Positions 1-8,180 of a stretch of 17,229 nucleotides of DNA are shown piece by piece; position 1 is the stretch's first letter; the number at the start of each line of letters is the position of its first letter. Where the stretch lies: positions 1-17,229 of the forward strand of contig CAZVIJ010000042.1 in assembly GCA_964626735.1 (NCBI GenBank). The letters run 5' to 3'. The notes under the pieces are model-generated. The model worked only from the letters and a program-made list of their open reading frames with translations. It made no database searches and was not told where the DNA came from. Origin of the DNA: CAZVIJ01 sp964626735 (GTDB lineage Bacteria; Patescibacteriota; Dojkabacteria; JAOAGR01). Position numbers and translations under genes: made by a program.

Positions 1-390
1 AGTCATGATGTGGTCGTTGCATTTGAAAACTGCCTCGTCGTATGAGCCTGAGAGGTGGTGCGTGACGAGATTACCGCTTGCATCGACAGGAGCGCCGCAG
101 CTTGAGCTATGGTGGGCTTCCATCGGCTCAAGCGATTGGAACGTATCGTTGTCTCTCGAATGGACAGCGATGTCTATGGTCTCTGATTTGAACGGCTGGG
201 GAGCTGTTGGCTGCCCGTCGAACGTTTCCAGGTATGCTATCGTACTGGCTGTCGGCAGCGGAGATACCGTAACCGCTTGCACGGCGGTTTCCTTCTTGAG
301 ATTCGAGCCGACTGCATAGAGCGCAGTGGCGATAAATAAAGTGAGGGTTACGGATCCCAACAGAATCCGTTTGAGGTTATTTTGTTTCAT
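1..390 (-). CDS. Secreted or membrane-anchored protein, N-terminal part (runs off window)
   Basis: The frame is open from an ATG at 390 to base 1, giving 130 codons without a stop; the C-terminus lies outside the window. Residues 1-8 are basic (MKQNNLKR), and about 9-28 form a hydrophobic segment (ILLGSVTLTLFIATALYAVG), as in a signal peptide or signal anchor. A low-complexity Thr/Pro/Ala linker follows, then AYLETFDGQP, which resembles the start of a secreted beta-sandwich domain. Residues about 102-130 have a pattern of His and Cys (EAHHSSSCGAP, THH, VFKCNDHIMT) that I associate with conserved secreted proteins of unknown function, by memory only. It lies 76 nt downstream of the GT2 gene on the same strand and has its own -10-like box. 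The start is preceded by no Shine-Dalgarno sequence. The export signal is well supported; the function is unknown. Confidence 0.72.
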   Translation of the reverse strand, partial: MKQNNLKRILLGSVTLTLFIATALYAVGSNLKKETAVQAVTVSPLPTASTIAYLETFDGQPTAPQPFKSETIDIAVHSRDNDTFQSLEPMEAHHSSSCGAPVDASGNLVTHHLSGSYDEAVFKCNDHIMT

Positions 391-422
391 TGATGCATGA
401 AGTCTTGTAAGTAAACGCACCT

Positions 423-450
423 ATTATAGATGAATAGAAAAAACTTGCAG
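423..450 (-). promoter_or_regulatory. Candidate promoter of the secreted-protein gene
   Basis: Read on the minus strand, a perfect TATAAT lies at 428-423 and a weak CTGCAA (-35, 3 of 6 matches) at 450-445, with a 16-nt spacer. Transcription would start near 416 and leave a leader of about 26 nt with no Shine-Dalgarno sequence. The -10 is good and the -35 is weak. Confidence 0.4.
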
Positions 451-466
451 CTTCGATGCGATGCCG

Positions 467-1432
467 TTATACCAAATTCCCTTCGCCTTTGGCGTTCCTG
501 TCCTCGAGAATCGAGGAGACGATATAGAGCGGCCTGTTTTGGACCTCCGCATAAATTCTTCCGATATACGTGCCGAGAATACCCAACATAACCATCTGCA
601 CCCCACCGATGAAGAGAACGGATATTATGAGAAGCGTCCAACCCGAAACGGTGAGGTTCGGGAAAAAGAATTTCATGATGAGCGCGTAAACGATGCCAAG
701 GAAACTGAAGAATGATACGAGGAAGCCGAACTGGGAGATGATCTTGAGGGGAACGGTTGAGAAACCGGTGATGCCATCGAGCGCGAGCTTGATCATTTTC
801 TTCAGGGGATATTGGGTAACTCCGGCGAAGCGCTCTGCCCGATCGAATTGGACTGCCGTCTGCTTGAACCCGACGTAGCTTACCATTCCCCGCATAAACC
901 GGTTTTTCTCGCGGAATTGCCGCAAGGTGTCGGCGACTTTCTTGTCGATAAGCCTGAAATCTCCGGTATCCTTCGGGATGCTGATGCTCGCGAGCCGTTC
1001 GAGTACCCGATAGAAAATATGCGCCGTGAGCTTCTTGAAGAAGGTGTCCTTCCTGGTTTTTCGCTGCGCGTAAACGACTTCATACCCTTCCTCCCATTTC
1101 CTGATGAGTTCGAGCGACACTTTCGGAGGATCCTGCAAATCTGCATCCGTAATGACGAGGGCGTCTCCCTTTGCCATATCGATCCCTGCGGTTATGGCGA
1201 TTTGGTGACCGAAATTCCTTGAGAAGTTTACGACGGTAAACCGCTTGTCTTTCTTATGGAGATCGACGAGCTTTTCGTACGTAGTGTCCTTGCTGCCGTC
1301 ATTAACGCAGATGACCTCGATATCGTACGTATCCGATAATTCGGCGAAAACAGGGATGAGCGCTTCGTGCAACGCATCTATATTGAGTTCCTCGTTGTAA
1401 AACGGAATGACATACGAGATCAGCTTTTTCAT
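467..1432 (-). CDS. Polyprenyl-phosphate glycosyltransferase, GtrB/DPM1-like GT2 with two membrane helices
   Basis: A GT2 enzyme expected to move a sugar from a nucleotide donor to polyprenyl phosphate on the cytoplasmic face of the membrane. With the start at 1432 (321 aa), residues 5-15 form the first strand (ISYVIPFYNEE), followed by NDGS (44-47), the metal-binding DADLQDPP (96-103) and the family signature AGVTQYPLKKM...DGITGFS near 203-224. Two hydrophobic stretches at about 232-254 and 264-290 match the two C-terminal helices of GtrB/ArnC-type enzymes, and the length is typical. An upstream in-frame ATG at 1444 would add four residues (MKKP). I prefer 1432 because a TATAAT at 1448-1443 overlaps the upstream ATG and because family members start just before the first strand. 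The donor sugar cannot be told from sequence. The gene is divergent from the next GT2. Confidence 0.93.
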   Translation of the reverse strand: MKKLISYVIPFYNEELNIDALHEALIPVFAELSDTYDIEVICVNDGSKDTTYEKLVDLHKKDKRFTVVNFSRNFGHQIAITAGIDMAKGDALVITDADLQDPPKVSLELIRKWEEGYEVVYAQRKTRKDTFFKKLTAHIFYRVLERLASISIPKDTGDFRLIDKKVADTLRQFREKNRFMRGMVSYVGFKQTAVQFDRAERFAGVTQYPLKKMIKLALDGITGFSTVPLKIISQFGFLVSFFSFLGIVYALIMKFFFPNLTVSGWTLLIISVLFIGGVQMVMLGILGTYIGRIYAEVQNRPLYIVSSILEDRNAKGEGNLV

Positions 1433-1442
1433 AGGTTTTTTC

Positions 1443-1453
1443 ATTATACTATA
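1443..1453 (-). promoter_or_regulatory. -10 boxes just upstream of the GtrB-like gene
   Basis: On the minus strand TATAGT (1453-1448) runs directly into TATAAT (1448-1443). The second box ends 10 nt before the ATG at 1432, so the leader would be very short. No convincing -35 is visible. Confidence 0.35.
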
Positions 1454-1553
1454 AAGTTTCAGCTATTTTACAGGTATATCATGAAGGCGAGATTAAGATT
1501 GAGGTTTCATAGATTTTTCGATTTTGCTATGCTCGACTAATTATTTTGACTAT

Positions 1554-1567
1554 AAGTAATATTACTT
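1554..1567. repeat. Perfect 14-bp palindrome, possible operator
   Basis: AAGTAATATTACTT equals its own reverse complement. It ends 9 nt before the ATG of the plus-strand GT2, in the 144-nt region between two divergent GT2 genes. Its position would suit an operator or a site overlapping a promoter. AT-rich palindromes also arise by chance, and no second copy was noticed. Confidence 0.35.
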
Positions 1568-1576
1568 GATCCAGAA

Positions 1577-2293
1577 ATGAAAGAAATAAAAACCCTCTCT
1601 ATCGTTATACCTTGTTACAACGAAAAGAACACGATACACACCATACTCGAGGAGGTTGAAAAAGTCGATCTCGGAACAATACAGAAAGAGATTGTTATCG
1701 TTGACGATTTCTCTAAGGACGGCACTCGGGACATCCTCGAAGAGCTTAAGAAAACGGGAAAGTATAAGATTATTTTTCAGGAAGTGAACCAAGGAAAGGG
1801 TGCTGCGCTTAAGCGGGGCTTTATCGAGTCGACCGGCGATGCCGTAATCGTCCAAGATGCCGATTTGGAATACGATCCGGAAGACTACAAGAAACTTCTT
1901 TACGCGATGTATCGCGGCGATGGAGATGTCGTTTACGGTTCACGTTTTATTGGCGGCGAGCCGAGGCGCGTTATTTACTTTAGTCATGAAATCGCCAATA
2001 AAGTCTTGACGTTCCTATCGAATCTGTTTTCGGGCTTGAATATCACCGATATGGAAACGTGCTATAAGCTGTTCGACGGAAAGCTGATCCGAGAAATCGC
2101 TCCGCATCTTGAATCGAAGCGATTCGGGTTCGAGCCTGAAATTACCGCTCGCGTTGCTAAGAAAAAGGTAAAGATATTCGAGGTCGGTATCTCCTATTAC
2201 GGCCGTACGAAAGAGGAAGGCAAGAAAATCGGAATCAAGGATGGCTTTGCTGCCCTCAAGGAAATCGTTAAATACAATTTGTTCACCAAGTAA
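1577..2293 (+). CDS. DPM1-like family 2 glycosyltransferase (soluble)
   Basis: 238 aa, the size of the catalytic domain of dolichyl- or polyprenyl-phosphate mannose/glucose synthases. The nucleotide-binding strand is at 8-16 (SIVIPCYNE), the VDDFSKDGT motif at 42-50, the metal-binding QDADLEYDP at 93-101 and GSRF near 117. There is no C-terminal membrane segment, unlike the divergent neighbour. The likely reaction is transfer of a hexose from GDP- or UDP-sugar to polyprenyl phosphate, giving the lipid-linked donor used by GT-C enzymes, three of which are encoded nearby; this link is inference. The start is the first ATG, just after the palindrome; no Shine-Dalgarno is present. Only 3 nt separate its stop from the methyltransferase start, so the two are probably co-translated. 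It has the standard GT2 residues and looks intact. Confidence 0.93.
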   Translation: MKEIKTLSIVIPCYNEKNTIHTILEEVEKVDLGTIQKEIVIVDDFSKDGTRDILEELKKTGKYKIIFQEVNQGKGAALKRGFIESTGDAVIVQDADLEYDPEDYKKLLYAMYRGDGDVVYGSRFIGGEPRRVIYFSHEIANKVLTFLSNLFSGLNITDMETCYKLFDGKLIREIAPHLESKRFGFEPEITARVAKKKVKIFEVGISYYGRTKEEGKKIGIKDGFAALKEIVKYNLFTK

Positions 2294-2296
2294 GCC

Positions 2297-3064
2297 ATGA
2301 CTGCCAAGAAGAAAGTAAAGAAACAAGACAAAAAAGAATTCACCTATAAAGAGATCGATGAGGAAGGAATGGAGACCCTCGAAGTGATCGCAAACGCCGA
2401 TAAGTTCAACTCGTGGATGTACAAGACCATCAAGCCGTATTGCAAAGGAACAATTCTTGAAATCGGCAGCGGCATCGGCAATATATCGAAGATGTTTCTT
2501 GACCACGGTTTCAACATTTACTTGAGCGATATCAGAAAAAACTATTGCGATGTGCTCAAGAAAAAGTACGGCAAGCAGAAACATTGCAAGGGAGTTCTGC
2601 AGATGGATGTCGTCGACCCCAAGTTCGACCAGAAATGGAAAGACTATTTCAACAAGATGGATACGATCTTCGCTCTTAACGTATTCGAGCATATCGAAGA
2701 TAACGATTTGGCGATGGCCAACTGCCGGAAACTGCTCAAGAAAGACGGCCACCTGATCGTTCTTGTCCCCGCGTACCAAGCGCTCTATAACAAGTTCGAT
2801 GAAGAGCTATACCATTACCGCCGCTACAACAAGAAGATGCTTAATACCTATTTCACCGAAAACGGGTATAACATCCATAAATCGTTCTACTTCAACTCTG
2901 CTGGAATTCCAGGATGGTTCGTTTCGGGAAAGATTATGAAGAACAAAACCATTCCGGAAGGGCAAATGAAGCTTTACAACGTATTGGTCCCCCTTTTCAA
3001 ACTGGGCGACAAGTTTTTCCTGAATAAATTCGGCTTGTCGGTAGTCTCGATCGGAAAGAAGTAA
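2297..3064 (+). CDS. Class I SAM-dependent methyltransferase
   Basis: 255 aa. After a Lys-rich start (residues 2-15), SAM-binding motif I is at about 53-61 (ILEIGSGIG), an acidic LSDI at the end of strand 2 follows, and ALNVFEHIEDND near 135-147 is the post-motif seen in Methyltransf_11/23 enzymes. The C-terminal part (LLKKDGHLIVLVPAYQALYNKFDEELYHYRRY) has the His/Tyr-rich pattern typical of methyltransferases found in polysaccharide loci. The substrate is unknown; a sugar, a lipid carrier or a glycan end are all possible. It is read 3 nt after the DPM1-like gene, which suggests a shared operon, and it converges with the GT-C gene, with 45 nt between the two stop codons. No clear terminator is visible in that gap. 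Confidence 0.9.
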   Translation: MTAKKKVKKQDKKEFTYKEIDEEGMETLEVIANADKFNSWMYKTIKPYCKGTILEIGSGIGNISKMFLDHGFNIYLSDIRKNYCDVLKKKYGKQKHCKGVLQMDVVDPKFDQKWKDYFNKMDTIFALNVFEHIEDNDLAMANCRKLLKKDGHLIVLVPAYQALYNKFDEELYHYRRYNKKMLNTYFTENGYNIHKSFYFNSAGIPGWFVSGKIMKNKTIPEGQMKLYNVLVPLFKLGDKFFLNKFGLSVVSIGKK

Positions 3065-3109
3065 CTGGCGGAATCTCCGTTCGTTTTGCCACTTCGTCAC
3101 GCGCGCACA

Positions 3110-5203
3110 TTAGTACTTCAGCTCATCCAGAACGATGCCGTTGTGCTTGATTTGCAGGCTATCACCTTGTTTCAGGATAATATTCCTTATTTCCAGTTTC
3201 TTTACGTACGGTTCGCTTTGATCGATAAAAATCGGCTGCTTGAAAATCGAGTCTTTTGTTTTGAACTCCTTGCCGTTTACGAAAACTTGGAACTTCTCGT
3301 TGAGGGGAGTTGGTGTCGGCGAAACGTAAAGCTGCACACTGTCATTCTGGGCGATCGCGTTTACGAAGAGCTTATGCTTTTCTTTAATGTACGACTCGAT
3401 TTTAGCCTTAATCGCGATGTGCCCGTTTTCGAGATTAGTCCTTCGGTCATTCACTTTATACACGTAGTATTGGTCGTCGACGTAATCGAGGGTCATATCG
3501 CCGTTATCGACATGCGGTTGAATGCGGTACATCTCAGCATCGTATTTCTTTCTTGTCATCATGACATGATCGACTTTCAAGGCGTTTAGCAGCTTGACGC
3601 TCGTAGCATCGGGGAACTTATCGGTAAGCAGCTCGCTTACCTTGATATGGCCGTCGGGGTTATATCCGCTGTATCCGTTGAGAATTTTTTTCTGATGGTA
3701 CGTCTGCTCGAGGAGCGCATCGGTATCGTCAAAATTGTTGCCGTATTTATCGACCCACATCGGAAGTCGAGCGAGCACCTTGATTTCCGGGTTGTTCTTA
3801 ACGTACGACACTGCCGGGGTTTTGTAATAGTATGCGGGGCGGGTATGGATTGGTACCGCATAGTATTCGAACATGAGCAGCGTGAAAATGCCGGTAAGCA
3901 GAAGCGATGCATGGAGCGGTTTGAGGTTGCGCCGCAAGATCCTCATGATGGTGAACGCAACCAAGATTCCCAGGCAGAGATAGAAAATCATATCCCACCT
4001 TCCCGGAACCCGTGTTCCTTGAGCTGGCGGGTATACGTAATACAGGGCAATATACGGAAGCGGTATTCTGGTATTCTCGCCGTTAATTTTTAGCTGCGGG
4101 CCAAGCGCGAAGACGTAGGAGATTACCAGAAGGGATGCGTACAATATTGTTGTTGCGATTCTTGCTGGTTTAATGTTCCACTTCCCTTCTTCATTTTTCC
4201 TGATACTTACCAATGCGAGGACTGCTAGGATCGCAGCCGTAATTCCCGGCATGAAAATTGTCTCGTAGCAGTACAAGTTTTTTTGGTGAGTCTTTTCAAT
4301 CGACGGGCAGTTTTCGACGTAAAGCTTGGACGGGCCGTTGACGATACTCGTTAGATCTGCGCTATACAGAACATTTTCCGTAATATCCCGCTGAACGTTG
4401 TATTCTTTGGAAAATCTATAGTAGCCGTAATACGTAGGAATGATTCCCAAAAAGACGATTGCGCCTGAGGCAATGAGATGGATGACAAGGTTCTTGGTGA
4501 GCAATCCCCGGTTCTTCAGATACCGGTAGAGCGCGATCAGCAAAAGCGTAATGGACGTGAAGACCATTTGGTAGAGCGAAGCGTGCGAAAGCAGAATAAA
4601 GCATATCGAGAACAGCAAGACGTTTTTCTTATTCGGGTTTTCCAGAAGCTTTTCGAAAAACAAAATCGAGAGGGGGATGAAATATGTGGAAAGTATCTGG
4701 AGATGGCCGATATGACCAAAACGAAATAGGGCAAACCCGTAAATGAAACCGCCGAAGAACGAGGCGATCTTCCGCTTGGTATAGTAATTGATGAGAAGGA
4801 ACGCCGAATATGCCGAGAATATGAATGAACTTAGAACCAGCGCATTGTAGGTGATTAATAGGTCTTTCGTCACCGCGTAGAAAGGAAGGCCGATAATGCT
4901 TTGGGTCAAGAATGTTTCGGAAAACAGCAGGGTCTGCTGGTAAGGATAGAAAATCGGAGGATTGAAGTATTGCGTCCATAAGCCGTGGGCCATGACATGG
5001 AAATTCCAATGAAGAATCCATGCGACCAGCGATGGATCGACGGGGTCATCGATATACGTCCGCATATGCCGAGCGAAAGGCCAGGTCATTACAATCGCCA
5101 AGGCGCAGTATGCGAGGAAGATGAGCGAGTACTTACCTGGATTTGATAGTATTACTTTTTTAACTTTACCGAGGATAGATGCAATCACAAAAAATTTAAT
5201 CAT
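3110..5203 (-). CDS. Large GT-C-like integral membrane protein with extracytoplasmic C-terminal domain
   Basis: 697 aa. Residues about 25-450 contain many hydrophobic helices, the last near 430-450; residues 455-697 are hydrophilic and end in a beta-rich region (VQLYVSPTPTPLNEKFQVFVNG). An acidic motif in the first external loop (TYIDDPVDPSLVAW, D52/D53/D56) sits where GT-C glycosyltransferases bind the lipid-phosphate sugar donor. The architecture resembles GT-C/YfhO-like proteins that move a sugar from a polyprenyl-phosphate donor on the outer face of the membrane. It starts 21 nt after the stop of the upstream GT-C gene, so both are likely in one transcript from the promoter at 6589-6617. 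No Shine-Dalgarno precedes the start. The donor and acceptor are unknown. I am confident of the membrane class and less so of catalysis. Confidence 0.82.
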   Translation of the reverse strand: MIKFFVIASILGKVKKVILSNPGKYSLIFLAYCALAIVMTWPFARHMRTYIDDPVDPSLVAWILHWNFHVMAHGLWTQYFNPPIFYPYQQTLLFSETFLTQSIIGLPFYAVTKDLLITYNALVLSSFIFSAYSAFLLINYYTKRKIASFFGGFIYGFALFRFGHIGHLQILSTYFIPLSILFFEKLLENPNKKNVLLFSICFILLSHASLYQMVFTSITLLLIALYRYLKNRGLLTKNLVIHLIASGAIVFLGIIPTYYGYYRFSKEYNVQRDITENVLYSADLTSIVNGPSKLYVENCPSIEKTHQKNLYCYETIFMPGITAAILAVLALVSIRKNEEGKWNIKPARIATTILYASLLVISYVFALGPQLKINGENTRIPLPYIALYYVYPPAQGTRVPGRWDMIFYLCLGILVAFTIMRILRRNLKPLHASLLLTGIFTLLMFEYYAVPIHTRPAYYYKTPAVSYVKNNPEIKVLARLPMWVDKYGNNFDDTDALLEQTYHQKKILNGYSGYNPDGHIKVSELLTDKFPDATSVKLLNALKVDHVMMTRKKYDAEMYRIQPHVDNGDMTLDYVDDQYYVYKVNDRRTNLENGHIAIKAKIESYIKEKHKLFVNAIAQNDSVQLYVSPTPTPLNEKFQVFVNGKEFKTKDSIFKQPIFIDQSEPYVKKLEIRNIILKQGDSLQIKHNGIVLDELKY

Positions 5204-5224
5204 TTTGGAGCTATTAGTACAATC

Positions 5225-6580
5225 CTAGCGAATCCTCAGGAATATCGACTTGTAATATTCCCAGTACATGCCGTCGTCGGGGATTATAGCCCACCAATAC
5301 TGGTAGATTTGCACGAGATTGAGCAGTATGCAGAAAACGATCGCGGCATACACGAGTATGGAGATAAAATTTCGTTTAAGATACGAAAGCGTCGCAGCAA
5401 GCGGGATCGATATGACCACGAGGCTTTCGACAAAGGCCCGGTGCCCATAGCTTCCGCCATACCACCATTGAAACCAAGTTGAAACAATTAACAAATGAAG
5501 TACGAGGTATATATACGTTGGGACCGCGAACGACTTTGCTTTCTTTACCATAATGTACAGTCCCGGCACCGAGAGAAGCATAAGCGGAGCCCAGAAGAAA
5601 AAACCTTTCCTCACGCTGAACAATACTTCGTACAGATACGGATGCCTGAAGTCGAACATTGAACCGTTCGTATGGTAATACTTCGTCAGTACGTATTTAT
5701 AGGGATTGAAGAGAAAATGACCTCCCGTATGCTTCCAATAGTAAAGCTGCGGCAGTACGACGATAAATGCGGTAATGCCCATGATAGCAACCAATTTCTT
5801 GTTTTCGACGAGTAACGCAATACGGCCTTTAAGCGTCGAATAGTTCGTAACGCCGTACAACAGGAAGAATATGGCGACATAATAAATATTCGTGTTGCGA
5901 ACCAGGAAAATCAAAGCGCTCGAAATTCCAACCCCGAGGGCGTTAGTAAATGTCCAACGTTCGTAAAAGTTCACGACGAACCAGAGAAAAACCGCGAAGA
6001 GACAAAACGAAAAGGCATGCGTGAAAATACTGTCGCATGTAGCATACTCGATAAGATCGGTTCCGAAGAGAATACAAGTCAGTGTAAGCAAGGAAGTACT
6101 CTCCTTGAACCATCGTCTCAGTACTTTATACAAAAAAAGCAAGCCTACGAAGGTATACATGAGGGCTGCTACCGACAGGAATACTTGGTAGTAATGCGAA
6201 TACCCGTCTCGGGGATACGACGAATGTTTGGTCGCGAAATCGGCTGCAAGGAAAAACGGCGTCAACAAGACAGCCTCCCCTATAGGGTAAATATTGGTGT
6301 ATCTCCCTGTCGGCTCATACTGAACGATACCCGTGTAGTACGGAATGCCGTCCTTGAATGAAGTTTCGATTAGTTTTTTTGCCGAAAGTTCATGGTGGAT
6401 GAAAACCTCGGGGAGGTAATAGTGGTAGCCGATACCATCCGAGCGTATCGTCGGTACGCAAAACTTGCTTCGCTCCATAAAGAAAAGCATGGTGCACATG
6501 ATGACGAGTATTGTCGTGAAAAAGAGTTTAGATTCAAATGAAAAACGAGCGGGTAATGATTTGACGTACGTGAGCAGCAT
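5225..6580 (-). CDS. GT-C-like polytopic membrane glycosyltransferase
   Basis: 451 aa, hydrophobic almost throughout. A first helix lies at about 19-36, then an external loop with RSDGIGYHYYLP (D48), the acidic motif common in PMT-like GT-C enzymes, and some ten further helices. Loops are rich in Trp and Tyr (TWFQWWYGGSYGHRAF near 380-400). The expected role is sugar transfer from a polyprenyl-phosphate sugar to a glycan or protein outside the cytoplasmic membrane. The ATG at 6580 is well fixed: an in-frame TAA lies 12 nt upstream and a TTGACA/TTTAAT promoter ends 8 nt upstream. It is the first gene of a two-gene minus-strand unit with the 697-aa protein. Substrate unknown. Confidence 0.83.
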   Translation of the reverse strand: MLLTYVKSLPARFSFESKLFFTTILVIMCTMLFFMERSKFCVPTIRSDGIGYHYYLPEVFIHHELSAKKLIETSFKDGIPYYTGIVQYEPTGRYTNIYPIGEAVLLTPFFLAADFATKHSSYPRDGYSHYYQVFLSVAALMYTFVGLLFLYKVLRRWFKESTSLLTLTCILFGTDLIEYATCDSIFTHAFSFCLFAVFLWFVVNFYERWTFTNALGVGISSALIFLVRNTNIYYVAIFFLLYGVTNYSTLKGRIALLVENKKLVAIMGITAFIVVLPQLYYWKHTGGHFLFNPYKYVLTKYYHTNGSMFDFRHPYLYEVLFSVRKGFFFWAPLMLLSVPGLYIMVKKAKSFAVPTYIYLVLHLLIVSTWFQWWYGGSYGHRAFVESLVVISIPLAATLSYLKRNFISILVYAAIVFCILLNLVQIYQYWWAIIPDDGMYWEYYKSIFLRIR

Positions 6581-6588
6581 CTCAAGGA

Positions 6589-6617
6589 ATTAAATAATTT
6601 TAACTTGAAAGTGTCAA
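6589..6617 (-). promoter_or_regulatory. Consensus promoter with start point at the ATG
   Basis: On the minus strand TTGACA (6617-6612) and TTTAAT (6594-6589) are separated by exactly 17 nt. The -10 ends 8 nt before the ATG at 6580, so the transcript would begin within one or two bases of the start codon. This is the best promoter in the window and implies leaderless translation of the GT-C gene. Confidence 0.7.
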
Positions 6618-6618
6618 T

Positions 6619-6647
6619 TTGCAGGCGTTTCTTTAATGACTTATGAT
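6619..6647 (+). promoter_or_regulatory. Candidate promoter of the plus-strand GT-C gene
   Basis: TTGCAG (6619-6624, weak) and TATGAT (6642-6647, 5 of 6) are 17 nt apart. The predicted start near 6654 lies upstream of the ATG at 6660 but downstream of the ATG at 6636, which decides between the two starts if the promoter is real. It is back to back with, and partly overlaps, the spacing of the minus-strand promoter in the same 55-nt region. Confidence 0.4.
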
Positions 6648-6659
6648 TGTCCTATAGGA

Positions 6660-8141
6660 ATGGACCAATCAGACCAAACACAATCAGGAATACGAGCTTT
6701 CATTTCCAAGAATAGGCTCTTCTTTTTTCTTTTGCTCATGCTTACGCTGCTGAAACTTGCGGTTATCAGGCGTATCGGCAACAAATCGTGGGAGCCCGAT
6801 GATTACTGGCATGTTTTGCATGCCAATACGCTTTTCGTGGAGTTCCCGAAGTACTTCCAATTGGGGATTGATATTTGGGCCAAACCGCTCTATACCTACT
6901 TTTTCGGATTTGTTTCGGTTCTTGCCCGTAACGGCTCGCTTTTCGTATACCAGGCTACCAACGCCGTTTTATGGGCAGTTGTCTGTTCGATCGTTTACTA
7001 CCTTGTGAAAAAAATCACGAACAATACTCTTTTTTCCCTCTTGAGCGGACTTTTGACTGGAGTTGGCTTTATTGCATTCAGATCGTCAATCACCGCACTC
7101 ACCGAACCTATTTTTACGGTCGTACTTTTGCTCAATTTGTATTATCTGTATAAAGAGAAATACGTTTGGGCGACATTTTGGATCTCCCTACTTCCGCTTG
7201 GAAGAATGGAAGGCTTCCTGTTTCTGGGTTTGCATAATTTGTATCTTCTGTTCCTTGCTGGTAGAAAGAAAATCTCATTTAAGAAATTGTTGGTTCTATG
7301 GATTGCCAGTGTCGTACCAACGCTCATCTGGAATTTTATCGGTTACCGCATAACCGGCGATCCTTTGTATCTAGCGCAACGAGGATATCCTAAAACGCCC
7401 GGTCTTTACGGCTACGGTCATATTCGGCATTTCGTCCAGGGATTTTGGGATCAAGACACATTCACGCTGATATATTTCGCAATCGGTTCTCTCTTTTGCG
7501 TGAGCTATTTTCCGAAAGTGCATCGCGTCGTAAAACTCGCGCTTGTTTACACATCCATGCTGTTCATTTTCGATACCTACCTTTGGCACAAGGGATTGTT
7601 CGGGACCGCAGGATTGATGCGCTATATGGTTCCGATCGTCCCCTTGATGTGCATAATCGGCGGTGTCGGGTTCAACTTCGTGCATGATGCGTATCGGGAT
7701 CTCAAAACCGACAAGAAACGCAACCAGCTGTTCGTCGCTATGATTCTTATCGGCGTGCAGCTACTGCTGACGCTGCAGCTCATCCACAACAAACAGCCGT
7801 ATAAGAATTTGTGGAACTATCCTAATGTCCCCAACGAGGAAATCCAGGCGGGGGAGTGGATAAAAGGCCAGAACGTTACCTGCAAGGTTGTTTCGTGGCA
7901 GCCGGATGTTTTGTACTACGCAGGCCTCGATATGTCGAAGGGTACCGTTTACTTCGATTCAATGCTCGAAACCGACCCGTTCGACGAAATCATTGTCGTT
8001 AACAAGGAATGGCTCAAGGGACATAAGATTACCGATATCAACAAGATTTCCAATACAAGGCTCCTTCAGGAATTCAATATGGTCGACATATTCCTCCACG
8101 ATTCCCCTACAGACTCGGGCAATTGCGGGTTGAAACAGTAG
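6660..8141 (+). CDS. PMT/ArnT-like GT-C mannosyltransferase family membrane protein
   Basis: 493 aa from the ATG at 6660 (an upstream ATG at 6636 would add 8 residues). A first helix at about 20-36 is followed by SWEPDDYWH (EPDD at 45-48), the acidic loop motif of GT-C enzymes that use lipid-phosphate sugars. About ten more hydrophobic helices follow up to residue about 385, then a short soluble C-terminal domain. The likely role is transfer of a sugar such as mannose from a polyprenyl-phosphate donor on the outer face. The start at 6660 is preferred because a promoter at 6619-6647 would begin transcription near 6654, and because MTYDCPIG is not a typical start. It is transcribed ahead of the mannose-1-phosphate guanylyltransferase gene, 39 nt away, which has its own promoter. 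Substrate is inferred from context only. Confidence 0.83.
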   Translation: MDQSDQTQSGIRAFISKNRLFFFLLLMLTLLKLAVIRRIGNKSWEPDDYWHVLHANTLFVEFPKYFQLGIDIWAKPLYTYFFGFVSVLARNGSLFVYQATNAVLWAVVCSIVYYLVKKITNNTLFSLLSGLLTGVGFIAFRSSITALTEPIFTVVLLLNLYYLYKEKYVWATFWISLLPLGRMEGFLFLGLHNLYLLFLAGRKKISFKKLLVLWIASVVPTLIWNFIGYRITGDPLYLAQRGYPKTPGLYGYGHIRHFVQGFWDQDTFTLIYFAIGSLFCVSYFPKVHRVVKLALVYTSMLFIFDTYLWHKGLFGTAGLMRYMVPIVPLMCIIGGVGFNFVHDAYRDLKTDKKRNQLFVAMILIGVQLLLTLQLIHNKQPYKNLWNYPNVPNEEIQAGEWIKGQNVTCKVVSWQPDVLYYAGLDMSKGTVYFDSMLETDPFDEIIVVNKEWLKGHKITDINKISNTRLLQEFNMVDIFLHDSPTDSGNCGLKQ

Positions 8142-8146
8142 CGGCT

Positions 8147-8175
8147 TTGGAAACTGAACGCCAAAGTAATAGAAT
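8147..8175 (+). promoter_or_regulatory. Promoter of the guanylyltransferase gene, leaderless geometry
   Basis: TTGGAA (8147-8152, 4 of 6) and TAGAAT (8170-8175, 5 of 6) are 17 nt apart. Only 5 nt separate the -10 from the ATG at 8181, so transcription would begin at or beside the A of the start codon. There is no room for a Shine-Dalgarno sequence. Confidence 0.55.
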
Positions 8176-8180
8176 CATTC

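Noticed and set aside
5..319. 104-codon plus-strand frame at the left edge
   Set aside because: The minus strand over the same bases encodes a continuous frame with a signal peptide and a plausible domain, which is the better reading.
2015..2779. 254-codon open frame on the minus strand
   Set aside because: It lies antisense to the DPM1-like GT2 and the methyltransferase, both of which have clear family motifs. The antisense product has no recognisable motif.
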